64,000 bases of DNA. Source: Oasisia sp. SBJ-2009 (lineage: Eukaryota > Annelida > Polychaeta > Sabellida > Siboglinidae). The stretch spans positions 16,997,555-17,061,554 of the forward strand of contig OZ024854.1 in NCBI GenBank assembly GCA_964017155.1, written 5' to 3'. The stretch's first letter is position 1; the number at the start of each line of letters is the position of its first letter. Both the position numbers and the translations under genes were made by a program. This document shows positions 52,671-63,046 of the stretch, piece by piece. The notes under the pieces were generated by a model. That model worked only from the letters and a program-made list of their open reading frames with translations, was not told the origin of the DNA and ran no database searches.

Positions 52671-53010
52671 CATTTATGCAAACAGACTGTTACGGAACTA
52701 CAATAAATACTTTTAAAAATAAAATATACTAGCAGACTCAAAAATATCAACAACAAAAACGTCACGGCTAAAAACCGTGTGTCCTATCTGCACTGACTGT
52801 GCAGTAAATATCCTTCCAATGACCGTGTCCAGAAATTTGTATTCATATTTTTTTCATATCACATCTATGTACTAAATCAGTCACACCTATTACGTTAAGG
52901 TTAAGCATGTTACGGAACTAGAATATGTTTCTTATAAAAACAGATGGCAAAATCAAACGCTCACAAAAACGCTATGTTAAAAACAGCGTGTCCTACCTGA
53001 AATGACAGCA
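52671..53010. repeat. Diverged direct duplication inside the Harbinger element
   Basis: Two segments of about 115 bp, starting near 52688 and 52912, share the order GTTACGGAACTA, AAATA/AAAACAGA, ACAAAAACG, TAAAAAC(C/A)G(T/C)GTGTCCTA(T/C)CTG. Confidence 0.6.
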
Positions 53011-53862
53011 TATTACATTTGTCTCGTGTCATGAGCCACATATACAATGAAAAGCTATTCCTTATCAGGTGTAAACAATGGGTACGGACGAGTTTTACCT
53101 ACTTTCAATTTCAGGTCATGAGTGTATATGTTGTAGTTAATTATACATTCAAAAATTATTCTCAGTCACAGTCACCAGTGCAGTGCAGTGCTCGTGGAAG
53201 TGTCATTCACTCATTGGTAACGTGTGTTCAGACGAGCACTGTTTTATGGATTAAAACGTTTAAAATACAAATACTGTGGGAAACTAAACAACAGTTCGTA
53301 ATCGATGCCTCTGTCTTTGTAACGTGGGTTTGCACCATTCCATAGCGAAATGTTCACGGTAAAGCTCGACAAAAATTTGAAGCGAGAGTTTTGCAAATCA
53401 GTATCTGCCATTTTTAAGAAGGTCGAAGTTCAATTCAGTGCTGTCATCTCATTGGTTGTTAACTCCGAGTCACTCGTACGAGTGCCTCGTACGAGTGACT
53501 CGGACATACCGGTCACACGTACGATTTTACGTCCGATTTTGTGTCACACATACGATTTTCATGGTTTCATCCGAGTCACTCGTGGTTTCATCCTTTCATG
53601 GTTTCATCCGAGTCTTTCGGACGTGTGGCAGCACCTTAAGGCTCTGGCGGGCGCACGGCAGGTGGCGGTAACCGGGAGATAGAACGTTCGACGTTCCGTA
53701 CGATGACGCTGTAGCGCTTACATTTTTCCGGCGTTAAAAACGTTCCGATTGACGTTTCTGCGCATGCGCGATATATGTAAAATCATCAATGTGCAGCGAA
53801 AAGACCAAGCATTTATGGTATAAATACTACGGGTTGTTCGTTAGGATGTATATAACCTGTTA

Positions 53863-55500
53863 CTTACTTACTTACTTATGCCTTTTCGCTCGCTCGGAGC
53901 ATAGGCCATCGACTAAGGAACGCCACTGTTTTCTGTCTGTGGCCATCTTCTCCATTTCTTTCCAGGTGTACCCCATCTCTTTTGTATCTTTTTCTGTGTC
54001 TCTCTGCCAGGTGTTTCGTGGCCTACCTCTTCTCCTCTTCCCTGGGGGGTTCCATGTGATGGCTTGACGGGTGATTGATTCTGGTGGTTTCCTTAGTGTA
54101 TGTCCTATCCACCTCCATTTTCTCTTCTTTATTTCATTTTCTATGGGTAGTTGCTTGGTTGTTTTCCAGAGTGTGGTGTTCGGTACCTTGTCTGTCCACT
54201 TCAAGTGTAGTATTCTGCGCAGGCATTTGTTGATGAAGGTCTGTATTTTCTTTAGTGTCTTCTGTGTGGTTCGCCATGTCTCCGCTCCGTAGAGCAAAAC
54301 TGCCTTCACATTTGAGTTAAACAATCTCAGCTTGGTGTTAATTTTGATTCGTTTTGCTCTCCAAATTTTTCTCAACATGATGAATGCCACTCTTGCTTTC
54401 TGGATTCTTGCTTTGACGGCTTCTTCTGTCCCTCCAGTTTTATTTATTGTACTGCCCAGGTATGTGAATGCATCTGTCTCTTCCAGTGGCTCTCCGTTCA
54501 ATGTAATGGGGTTGTTGTTCTTTGTGTTGGCTTTCATAGTCTTTGTCTTGCTTCTGTTGATGTTGAGTCCAAGCTGTGTTGATACTGTGTTTAGCTGCTC
54601 TGTTTTTTCCTGCATCTGTTTATGGCTGTGTGAGAGGAGAGCGAGGTCATCCGCAAAGTCCAGGTCCTCCAATTGGCTCCATGGTGTCCACTGGATCCCA
54701 TTTCTTCTATTTTTTGTAGTCTTTTTCATGATCCAGTCTATGGCGAGCAGGAATAGGAACGGTGACAGAAGACATCCTTGCCTCACACCTGTCTTCACCA
54801 TGAAGGAGTCCGTTAGTTGTCCTGCATGAATGACCCTGCATGCCATGTCTTCATAACTACTTCTTATCAGAGATATAAATTTCTCAGGTATGCCGTAGTG
54901 CTGTAGGAGTTTCCACAGCGTGTCTCTGTCAAGGCTATCAAATGCTTTCTCGTAGTCAACGAAGTTTATATACAGTGATGAGTCCCATTCCATGGATTGT
55001 TCGACAATGATTCTCAGTGTTGCAATTTGGTCGGTGCAGGATCTGTCTTTCCGGAAGCCAGCTTGGTGTTCTCTGAGCTTGGCATCTACACCTGTCTTCA
55101 GTCTGTCCAAGATTATTCTGTTGAGGACCTTTCCGGGTACTGATAGGAGCATTATCCCTCTATAGTTCTTACATTCTTGCATATCGCCTTTCTTTGGGAG
55201 CTTCACAAGGTACCCTTCTTTCCATTCCGTTGGTATTTCTTCTTGTTCCCATATCTTCCCGAATAGGTCATGCAGTATCTCGGTGGAGGTCTCTATGTCA
55301 GCCTTGATTGCCTCTGCAGGAATTTTGTCTGGGCCGGAAGCTTTCCCTCTCTTCATGTGCTGAATGGCTTTCTCAATTTCTGCCTTACTTGGTCTTTCGC
55401 AGTTTATCTGGAGTACTTCTTCCGCTGGTGCGATGTCTGGAGGGTTCTGAGGTGGTGGCCGGTTTAGCAGTTCTTCAAAATGTTCCCTCCATCTCTTCAA
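53863..55500 (-). mobile_element. 5'-truncated RTE-like LINE insertion with 12-bp target duplication
   Basis: TATAACCTGTTA occurs at 53851-53862 and again at 55501-55512, directly flanking the element. The homologous site at about 63330-63350 reads TATATAACCTCTCAGCAAAG without an insert. On the minus strand the element begins within the ORF (TTG AAG AGA TGG), ends right after the stop codon with GTAAGTAAG, and has almost no 3' UTR. A short 3' end with a small tandem tail is typical of RTE-group LINEs. It is nested in the inverted-arm repeat and is therefore younger than it. Confidence 0.92.
53872..55500 (-). CDS. RTE-like LINE reverse transcriptase, open frame truncated at its 5' end
   Basis: 542 codons without interruption. 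The first codon is TTG at the truncation point, not a true start, so this is the C-terminal part of a longer ORF2 that lacks the apurinic endonuclease. Visible blocks in order: MKRWREHFEELLNRPPP, GKASGPDKIPAEAIK, PTEWKEGYLVKLPKKGD, NYRGIMLLSVPGKVLNRIIL, QAGFRKDRSCTDQIATLR, motif A FVDYEKAFDSLDRDTLWKLL, TGVRQGCLLSPFLFLLAIDW, the catalytic DLDFADDLALLSHSH, FTYLGSTI, then the C-terminal RRILHLKWTDKVPN and RRRGRPRNTWQRD blocks, ending SERAKRHK. Polymerase residues (D in motif A, FADD) are intact. Absence of stops suggests recent insertion. Without its 5' part it is not autonomous. Confidence 0.9.
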   Translation of the reverse strand: MKRWREHFEELLNRPPPQNPPDIAPAEEVLQINCERPSKAEIEKAIQHMKRGKASGPDKIPAEAIKADIETSTEILHDLFGKIWEQEEIPTEWKEGYLVKLPKKGDMQECKNYRGIMLLSVPGKVLNRIILDRLKTGVDAKLREHQAGFRKDRSCTDQIATLRIIVEQSMEWDSSLYINFVDYEKAFDSLDRDTLWKLLQHYGIPEKFISLIRSSYEDMACRVIHAGQLTDSFMVKTGVRQGCLLSPFLFLLAIDWIMKKTTKNRRNGIQWTPWSQLEDLDFADDLALLSHSHKQMQEKTEQLNTVSTQLGLNINRSKTKTMKANTKNNNPITLNGEPLEETDAFTYLGSTINKTGGTEEAVKARIQKARVAFIMLRKIWRAKRIKINTKLRLFNSNVKAVLLYGAETWRTTQKTLKKIQTFINKCLRRILHLKWTDKVPNTTLWKTTKQLPIENEIKKRKWRWIGHTLRKPPESITRQAITWNPPGKRRRGRPRNTWQRDTEKDTKEMGYTWKEMEKMATDRKQWRSLVDGLCSERAKRHK

Positions 55501-56461
55501 TATAACCTGTTAGCAAAGTTATTTGTTGCAAATTACCAAGAGGTCACAAGTTTCGAAGCATATTTTGATAGCAAGCGTAAATCACGTGACTGTAGTTCGC
55601 CATAATCCGTGGTAGTGTTTTATATAAAACGTAATATTTTATTGCATTGAACGACATTTTGAGAAACTCTTCGCAGTAATCATCACAGGAGAGTTAACGA
55701 ACAGCCCGTGGCATTTATTCCAAAAATGCTTTGTTGTTTCGCTGCACATTGATGATTTTACATTTATTGCGCATGCGCAGAAACGTCAATCGGAACGTTT
55801 TTAACGATCGGAAAAATGTAAGCACGACAACGCTGTTGCAGCGTTTTCTGTCTGTGACGTCATATAACAATTAAATCGGCAAGATCCAAAAAATATACCA
55901 TCGACGCATCCAGAAAATCAGGTTTTTTGATTTGTTAAATTTAATTTCGAAGGGAATAAAAAATATCAATTGAAATATCATAAAGCGCATATTTGGGTAT
56001 GGATTATAGCACTTAAATTATCCACATATTTATTTAGGCTGCAAATCAAAATAAATTTTACACCGGAGGGTAATAATAGCAGTCTAAATTTGCAAAGCAT
56101 TTCTCTTCTCTCATTTACAACCTCTCAGTCAAATATGGAGGTACAGTTACTAAAACGAAATGGATCTGAATTCGCATGCAAAGATACTTAAAATGTAACG
56201 CGAACAACGCTTTTCTTGAATAACGGCATATTAATTTCCGATGTATTGATACACAGACATCTTTTTGGTCAACTTGACAAATCCCTCGTTTTATGTTCGC
56301 TACAGGGGACTGGGAGCAAAACGTCACTGAGCAATGTTTTATAATAATCGGGATGTCACGTTAAAGGCTCAGATACCATCATTTCCGCTCTCGTAACATC
56401 TAGTCATTAAGGTCTTGCTAAATGTTTGAGTCGCATAGCTTTGCGGCAAAGTTCTTCAGAG

Positions 56462-56770
56462 AATTCAATCAAAACAACTGTTTATAAGTCTTAATTGATT
56501 CGATAGATGGCACCACGCACCGGCGGGCGCACGGCAGGTGGCGGTAACCGGGAGATAGAACGTTCGACGTTCCGTACAATGACGCTGTTGTTCCGTACAA
56601 TGACGCTGTCGCGCTTACATTTTTCCGATCGTTAAAACCTTTCCGATTGACGTTTCTGCGCATGCGCGTATCTAGGGGATAAACGTAAGCGCTACCTACG
56701 ATGGTCGCGCTTACATTTTTCCGGTCGTTAAAAACGTTCCGATTGACGTTTCTGCGCATGCGCGCATCTA
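56462..56770. repeat. Inverted-arm repeat unit, copy 2, head and left arm
   Basis: The head (ACAACTGTTTATAAGTCTTA, CACCGGCGGGCGCACGGCAG) starts immediately after the tail of copy 1, so the units are tandem. The left arm is present twice (about 56611-56672 and 56703-56765), separated by a short inverted piece GATAAACGTAAGCGCTACC. Homology stops near 56770 and resumes at the right arm at 59352. Confidence 0.8.
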
Positions 56771-57785
56771 GAGGCGCGCGCGACAGCGCTAGCTAGCTAC
56801 GCTGGTTGTTGCTCACGTGTATTTGGGAGTTTGAGCGTTATAGCACGGACTAATTGGACCAGTGACAGCGGATAACAAAGCGCTGTCACTGGTTACGATT
56901 GATTGTGCTAGGATTTACTGCTACATCTTTAGTAAATAAAAATATAGTAGTTATTGCTTCGTATACAAAGCTGTATTGTTTATTTATCCTTAATATTAAT
57001 AGTAATTGGATGGATAAATAAATAGTTGCACCAAGTTTGGCATAACAAAGTTTTGTAATTTGTTGTGTGATAAGTGGCTTAAATATGCATTTAACGCGTA
57101 CACAGGAGGAAAATAATGACTTATACATTAACAATCTTTATATTATACTGACCAGTTTCCTCTAGTCTACGTTTAAATAATTACAGACTTTACTGAAGTA
57201 ACATGATATATATTTGTTACATTTATTAAAATAACATCATGATCATCGTCTTACCTTCAGGAGTAAATGTGAAAAGATAATGTTAGTTATGTTCAGTGAT
57301 GTTTTGTTGAAATGAATCCATACTTATATTTTATTGTATTCTGAATTTACTTCTTGAATAAGCCTGTAGCAGTTGTGTGTAAGTGACACATATTGATGTC
57401 CTCTATAAATAGCACATAATTTTATTGTTTTAATACTGGCCTTTAAGTATAATATGAACATAACTGGACCCAGTACAATTCTTTGTGGTAAAACTCATGT
57501 GGCCGCCATTACCTCTGAACTGGATTGATTAAGCAAACACTGTTGCCTAGTTCATTGTTGAAGCACAGTAGACACACAATTAATCCTCATTCAATAACAA
57601 TTTATTGTAAAAATAAAAATAATCCAAAATCCAATCTATCTTGCGTGGCTGTGGCTAAATTGAAATACATGCTGTATATAAAAAATCAATGAATTCTTGG
57701 GATAAAAAAATTAAAACATTCCTCTTAAAGAAAAATAATTGTACATAGATCGTCTGTATAAAATGTTCAAGATCACATCACATAA

Positions 57786-58004
57786 TGACTAAAAATAAAC
57801 ATATATGCAACCAATCATGCATGCATATTTTTAAAACTGCAATATGCATTAAAGTGGTTAGATTTCACGATTCCACAAAAATGTATTGCCAATTTGTTTT
57901 AAAGTGTCTTATGTTATTTATTTACTGCTAAAATTGAAACTGTTTATTTACTTTTTGAAAAATACGCATGCATGATTGGTTGCATATAGGTTTATTTTTA
58001 GTCA
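57786..58004. mobile_element. MITE-like element with about 50-bp terminal inverted repeats
   Basis: The left end TGACTAAAAATAAACATATA ... CAACCAATCATGCATGCATA (57786-57835) matches the complement of 57956-58004 with three or four mismatches. The interior is about 120 bp and non-coding. The flanks are AT-rich (ATAA / TTATTA), so the target duplication is ambiguous. Confidence 0.75.
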
Positions 58005-58017
58005 TTATTATTATAAT

Positions 58018-59296
58018 CTGAGACATTATATGAGCAGTGGCGTGCACCATCCAGCTGTAGCCAAGCATGACAATGTCCAGAGAAGGGTACACTCAGCAGC
58101 GCTGAAGCATACTTTAAAAAGTGTGTTCAAACAGGCTAAATTCGAGTCGACTCAGTCAGTGGCAGTGCTGACTCGACATCGTCAAACGTTCATCACAAAT
58201 AATACTAATTATTATATTAAGTAACGTCATTTGCATCGGAATATAACTATTGGGTTGCATTAACTAAGTCGTTTATGTAGAGTAGAAATGATACAGCAAT
58301 GATAGGAGTGAGTCCTGCACCAGTGCATGGTCGTGTGTGTTTTCAATATCTTTATTTCAGATTGTCATAGTACATACAGATGTCCACATAAACACTAAAA
58401 AAACAAGTGACTATAGAAAAATATAAAAGTATTGCACATGGTAAATAGAGAAAAAAACATTGCACAATGGTACATTCCAGACTGGTACATTAAATCAAAA
58501 ACTGTTATGTATATACAACATTTTGATCCAATGTCGTCTTATCCTGGATTGCCATTTTATATCACTGTTGATAATTGCAATTACCAAATTATTATAAGAG
58601 CATCAAGTCTCCGCATGAATTTATATACAAGGTTTCTAATTACAGCTTTACTATCTGGTACATGGTATTCTACAAACATGGTGGAGGCACTGCAATGTTT
58701 AGGCTGATTCAGCAATAAGCGAAACACATTATTGTAAGCCACATGAAGATTATGTATACTTGCTACTGTGTAATTCCACCACAGCTGAGCAGTATACATG
58801 GGAGAGCAGAAAGTTCTAAGCAAAGTCAGCTTCACTTCAGTGGAACATTTTTTAATGTTTATGTGGACATGTGTATGTACTATGACAATCTGAAATAAAG
58901 TTAAAGATATTGAAAACACACACGATCATGCACTGAGTGATGGCGATGCAGGGCTCACTCCTATCGTTACTGTATCATTTCTACTCTATATAAACGACTT
59001 AATTAATGCAACCCTATACTTATATTCCGATGCCAATGACAACGTTACTTAATATAATAATTATTATTATTTGTGATGAACGTTTGACGCTGTCGATAAT
59101 CTTATTACTGATAACTGGACTCTGCTCCTGAGAGACTGAGTCAGCACTGCCACTGACTGGGTCGACTCGAATTTAGCCTTTTTGAACACACCTTTTAAAG
59201 TATGCTTCAGCGCTGCTGAGCGTACCCTTCACTGGACATTGTCATGCTTGGCTACTGCCGGGTGGTGCACGCCACTGCTCATATAATGTCTCAGAT
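58018..59296. repeat. Large inverted duplication with a LINE fragment in the loop
   Basis: The left arm 58018-58402 is repeated in inverse orientation at 58850-59296. Shared landmarks in order: ATATGAGCAGTGGCGTGCAC, GCCAAGCATGACAATGTCCA, CAGCAGCGCTGAAGCATACT, AATTCGAGTCGAC, CAAACGTTCATCACAAATAA, GTAGAAATGATACAG, TTTCAATATCTTTA, CATAGTACATACA, CCACATAAACA. The right arm has three extra segments, including about 20 bases (TCAGGAGCAGAG side) absent from the left. The loop is 58403-58849. Confidence 0.85.
58581..58850 (-). pseudogene. LINE reverse transcriptase C-terminal fragment in the loop
   Basis: The minus-strand frame reads KCSTEVKLTLLRTFCSPMYT, AQLWWNYTVASIHNLHVAYN, NVFRLLLNQPKHCSASTMFV then VIRNLVYKFMRRLDAL. 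This matches the post-RT region of non-LTR elements (the CSxxVKxxLFxxYCxxLYxAQLW and AYNxxFRxLLxxPRxCSAS blocks). The homology begins at the arm border near 58850, so the fragment fills the loop and does not belong to the arms. No RT catalytic motif is included. Confidence 0.78.
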
Positions 59297-59344
59297 AACT
59301 GTAAAACATCTCAGAAACTACAAACTTTCGCCGGTTAACAAAAT

Positions 59345-60171
59345 AGTTGACACGCGCATGCGCAGAAACGTCAATCGGAACGGTTTTAACGGTGGGTGCC
59401 GCGGGGTGGGAAAAGTAAACATCCCGCATAGCAACCAAGGTCGTATCTGACTCGCGCATGCGCAGAAACGTCAATCGGAAAGGATTTAACGCCGGAAAAA
59501 CGTAAGCGCTACAACGCTGTTGCCGCGTATTCTGTCTGTTACGTCATATAACAATCAAATCGGCAAGATCCAAAAAACATACCACTGACACATCCAGAAA
59601 ATCAAGTTTTTTATTTGTAAAATTCAATTTCAAAGGGAATAATAATATCAATTGAAAGATCCTAAAGAAGGTATTTGGCTACGGATTATAGCACTTAAAG
59701 TATCCATACATATATTTTGGCTGCAAATCAAAATTAATTTTATAACGATATGTAATTATAGTAGTCAAAATTTGCAGAGTATTTCTCGTCTCGGTGTACG
59801 ATCTCGTTTACCACCTGTCCGTTTTGCATTTCTGCACGTCACCGTTCTCAAATATGCAGTTACTAAAACGAAATGGATCTGAAATCGCATGCAAAATAAA
59901 TTCAAATGGAAAATGTAACTAGTACAACGCCTTGCTTGAATAATGGCATATGTATTTCCGATGTCTTGATATTGCCATTATTATTGGGACATTTATTTAG
60001 ACAACTTGACAAATTTCTCGTTTTATGTTCGCTACAGTGGAGCAAAACGCCACTGAGCATTGCTTTATAATAATCGGGAAGTCATGTTTTAGTTCAGATA
60101 CCAATATTTCCGCTCACAAAGCGTCTAGTCATTGAGGTCTTGCTAAATCTTTGGGACGCATAGCTTTGCGG
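59345..60171. repeat. Inverted-arm repeat unit, copy 2, right arm and tail
   Basis: The right arm occurs twice (GCGCATGCGCAGAAACGTCA at 59356 and 59457), followed by the tail (TCTGTCTGTTACGTCATATA ... CATAGCTTTGCGG). The tail is colinear with 55829-56446 of copy 1. It is interrupted after GCGG (60168-60171) by the next element. Confidence 0.83.
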
Positions 60172-63042
60172 TGTGGTGGTTCAGGTTTCGACCAGTCCAG
60201 GATTCGACCGAATCTGGGACCGCGACGGTAGCGGTCCCAGATTCGACTCGGTCCAGGATTCGACCTTTGTTACTAACGTAGTTTCCGTTAGTAATACGTC
60301 AAGTATTGATATCATATTGTTATCACACACATCTTTAATAAAAATAGATTAACTTATGTGATCATTTTCACTCACTCGAACGTGTTGTGTTATTTAGAGC
60401 GTTGTTTTCGTCAGTCGAGGTTATAATTAGTACCGAGGCTACAGCAATAGGCTGCGCGTAGCGCTGTCTATATGCACAGCCGCGGTGTCCTGCTCGTTTT
60501 ATTGGGAGATGGCTAATTGCTACTTCCCCACGAACAAATGCATGTAAACGCCTGGTGTAAATCTTGTAAAATAATATATATAATCAGTTATTGTTGGTCT
60601 GTTACTAATTATAAAATAAACAAAGGTGTTTATTTTATGCTTATGTTGACTACATGACTATATATTGTATGTTATTTAAAATAGTTATGTTGGCTACGTG
60701 TATTTGAATATTGTGACTGTGAAACAAATTGAATGATCAACACAATTTTATAATTGTAAATAACATTCGAGTAGCAGAGGGGAGCCTCGAGGATCATGGC
60801 CTGCCCTCAATCACAGAAAACGTAGACTGAGGACCTATGGTTGCCTGATGCATAGAGTGACAAAGTGCAGAGGCTACAGGGGTGCCTGTCTAAGACTTCC
60901 CAATCCTGTCTTTTGACAAAGACATTTTTCATCACTCAAATAGCACTAAGTTACACAAAGTGCAGGAATCCACTGTTTTAGTCACACGTGATAAGCATCC
61001 TATTAATATACTGAATTATATCAAGTTGCATTCTGTTTTCAACCAAGCAATTTATCTAGTCGATGTTTCCTCTGGGTAGTGGGAATTTCATATTGTGAGT
61101 TTATTATTTTTAGCTACTAGATCTATGTAGGGGCTTATGAGATAGGTGAGAGGGAGACAGGTTTTTTCTGGAATGAAGAGGTGAAGGGGACATTTCCTAT
61201 GCTGTCCCACTATAGTAAAAAAGTGGGTGATCAACCTCATCCCCCACCAATCAATGCCCATGCATGCATTATGACAAAACATATATAGATGCTGCCATGC
61301 ACAAGAGGTTCTTGTAATATGTTAGTATAACAGATTCCACCATCGAGGACGAAAACCCTCTGTTGAGTGTCCCATTAAATGCTAGTAAATAATGTATAAC
61401 TTCTATTGTGCCTAAATCCTTAGAAATTATGCTGGTCAATAGAAAATCGATAAGAGGCATTTAATTTGTCAACAGATTTATGTATACGACAGGGAGCTAT
61501 GGTGGTTATGAAGGCGTGACTTTAACTAATGGCGGAATTTGGCTACATGTTTTACTGATTTAATACAACTTTCACATGAATATCAGCATAATTACAAGGG
61601 GAATGCAATATTTCGGTCAATAAACCCATGTTTTGCACAAAGGCATACAAGTTGGAATTGAGCTAACAAGTGAAACCGAGACATTAGTACTTACTGTTAA
61701 TTACAATGCAAATATATAATTCAATTGATTAATCCACATGACAAGTTAATTGTCTTTGTAAAACTACTTTATTTTGTGAATGCATGCCCACTTCTCTCTT
61801 GGCTCCCCTTTGTCCAGGTTGGTGAAACAGTACTGGTGACTTACAACAGCTAGAAGATATAACGAAAAAACAAGTTAACAATTACATAATGATTATGTTC
61901 TCTGCAGGAAGTCCAACAAACAATTAAACAACAAGTTGTTAAAAATAAGAAAATTCGCAACATAGCATTTTCATGCCTGTATTATTAAAGCCAATAAAGC
62001 ATCAACACACTCATTTTTTACTATTTCACAACACAATTATCATTAACAGATTTCTGTTTTTAATAAGTGAAACATACATACAGTAAAGAAGACAAAATTA
62101 TGAATATGTGCATGATATTTTATTTTAGTTAATAAAGTATTTACTAATACAGTGTCTGATTGTGTTCATGCTTGGGGGGTGAAGTACTTGTTAGTACTAT
62201 TAGTATTCGTGGTTAACCAAGAACAAACTATTATTGTCGCTATTCAATAAGTAAACTGGAAAGTATGTTCCGACAATAACATTTTCATCAAGTAGGTATA
62301 TAAATAAAAATGAAAACAATCTTATATTAAGAGCTTGAGTCCAAAAGTGTTATGTTTTATTTTTACAATATCCTCACATCAATCACAAATATGACTACTT
62401 TCAAAAGTACTCATACTTGTTAGACAACTATCTGGGATGAAATTCTCATTACTCATACACATGTCACATATAGTACCCACCCCAAACATGACTTTTCCTG
62501 GTTACACAGTGTAAACAAGATACACGGTTTTAGAGAGCAAGCATATATTGCAACATCTGCATTTTTACTGTTTTATATTCGTATAAGTACATTAATCCAA
62601 AGAATGTTTAAAAATATTTTTATGAACAACAATCATGGAATTACAGACATAGCACACTGATATACTGTGAAAGATTGTTCTGTTTTGTGTAGTACCAATA
62701 AAGTGGTTTAGCCTAGGTAGAGCGAATATTAGTCCTACCAGTATGCACTGAGCATCTGTGTGAATAGCCTCTGCCCTTTGGGAAGTGTGTTGCAACAAGC
62801 TTGCGTCATAACGGGCTCTGACGTACATTGCGCATGCGCAATGTCCGTTTAGCCGAATATATGATTAACATTGCGCATGTGCAATGTCCATTTAGTCGAA
62901 TCTCGGCCCGGGCATGACGTATGCCGTTGCCACTACGTCACAGCGCGTAAACAATTGCTAAAAGCGGTCACTGCGCATGCGCGCGCATGCGCGATATGCG
63001 TTTAGTCGAATCCTGGACTGGGTCAAAACCTGGACCACCACA
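60172..63042. mobile_element. Unclassified inverted-repeat transposon, 2871 bp, TGT...ACA ends, GCGG target duplication
   Basis: The left end is TGTGGTGGTTCAGGTTTCGA then CC-AGTCCAGGATTCGAC. The complement of the right end is TGTGGTGGTCCAGGTTTTGA then CCCAGTCCAGGATTCGAC, giving about 38-bp inverted repeats with few differences. GCGG flanks both sides (60168-60171 and 63043-63046). The paralogous empty site at 56441-56450 reads TTGCGGCAAA with one GCGG. Subterminal regions hold further GATTCGAC / GTCGAATC and TGCGCATGCGC palindromes. No open frame longer than about 80 codons and no transposase motif is visible, so it is non-autonomous. TGT...ACA ends with a 4-bp duplication are reported for Ginger-type elements; that assignment is speculative. 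Confidence 0.85.
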
Positions 63043-63046
63043 GCGG

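Larger units (their letters stand above)
49817..53636 (+). mobile_element. PIF/Harbinger DNA transposon, inactive
   Basis: 3820 bp. The left end AGGGGGTGTCACACGTACGA and the right end, whose complement reads AGGTGCTGCCACACGTCCGA, form terminal inverted repeats. Both are flanked by TAA (49814-49816 and 53637-53639), the 3-bp TWA-type target duplication of the superfamily. Subterminal regions are packed with TACGAGTGCCTCG / CGAGTCACTCG palindromes on both sides (49828-49890 and 53462-53640). The interior carries Harbinger transposase remnants. It is dead: the transposase is frameshifted and I found no catalytic DDE domain. Confidence 0.85.
53640..56460. repeat. Inverted-arm repeat unit, copy 1 (interrupted by an RTE-like LINE)
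   Basis: The order is a head (GGCGGGCGCACGGCAGGTGG, then AGAACGTTCGACGTTCCGTA), a left arm 53711-53793 (GTAGCGCTTACATTTTTCCG ... TGCGCATGCGCG ... AATCATCAATG), an interior, a right arm 55746-55829 that is the reverse complement of the left arm, and a tail (CTGTCTGTGACGTCATATAA ... CATAGCTTTGCGG). The interior is split at 53862/55513 by the 53863-55500 insertion plus its target duplication. Without the insert the unit is about 1.2 kb. Confidence 0.82.
56771..59344. other. 2.6-kb segment between the arms of repeat copy 2
   Basis: In copies 1 and 3 the arms enclose only about 0.3-0.5 kb of different sequence. Here they enclose a MITE-like element (57786-58004), a large inverted duplication (58018-59296) and AT-rich DNA at 56771-57785 in which nothing is recognised. 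It is either the longer, ancestral interior of the family or a nested insertion. Confidence 0.5.

Noticed and set aside
60172..63042. Interpretation as an LTR retrotransposon because of TG...CA-type ends
   Set aside because: The ends are inverted and not direct repeats, only about 38 bp long, and no gag or pol motifs are present.
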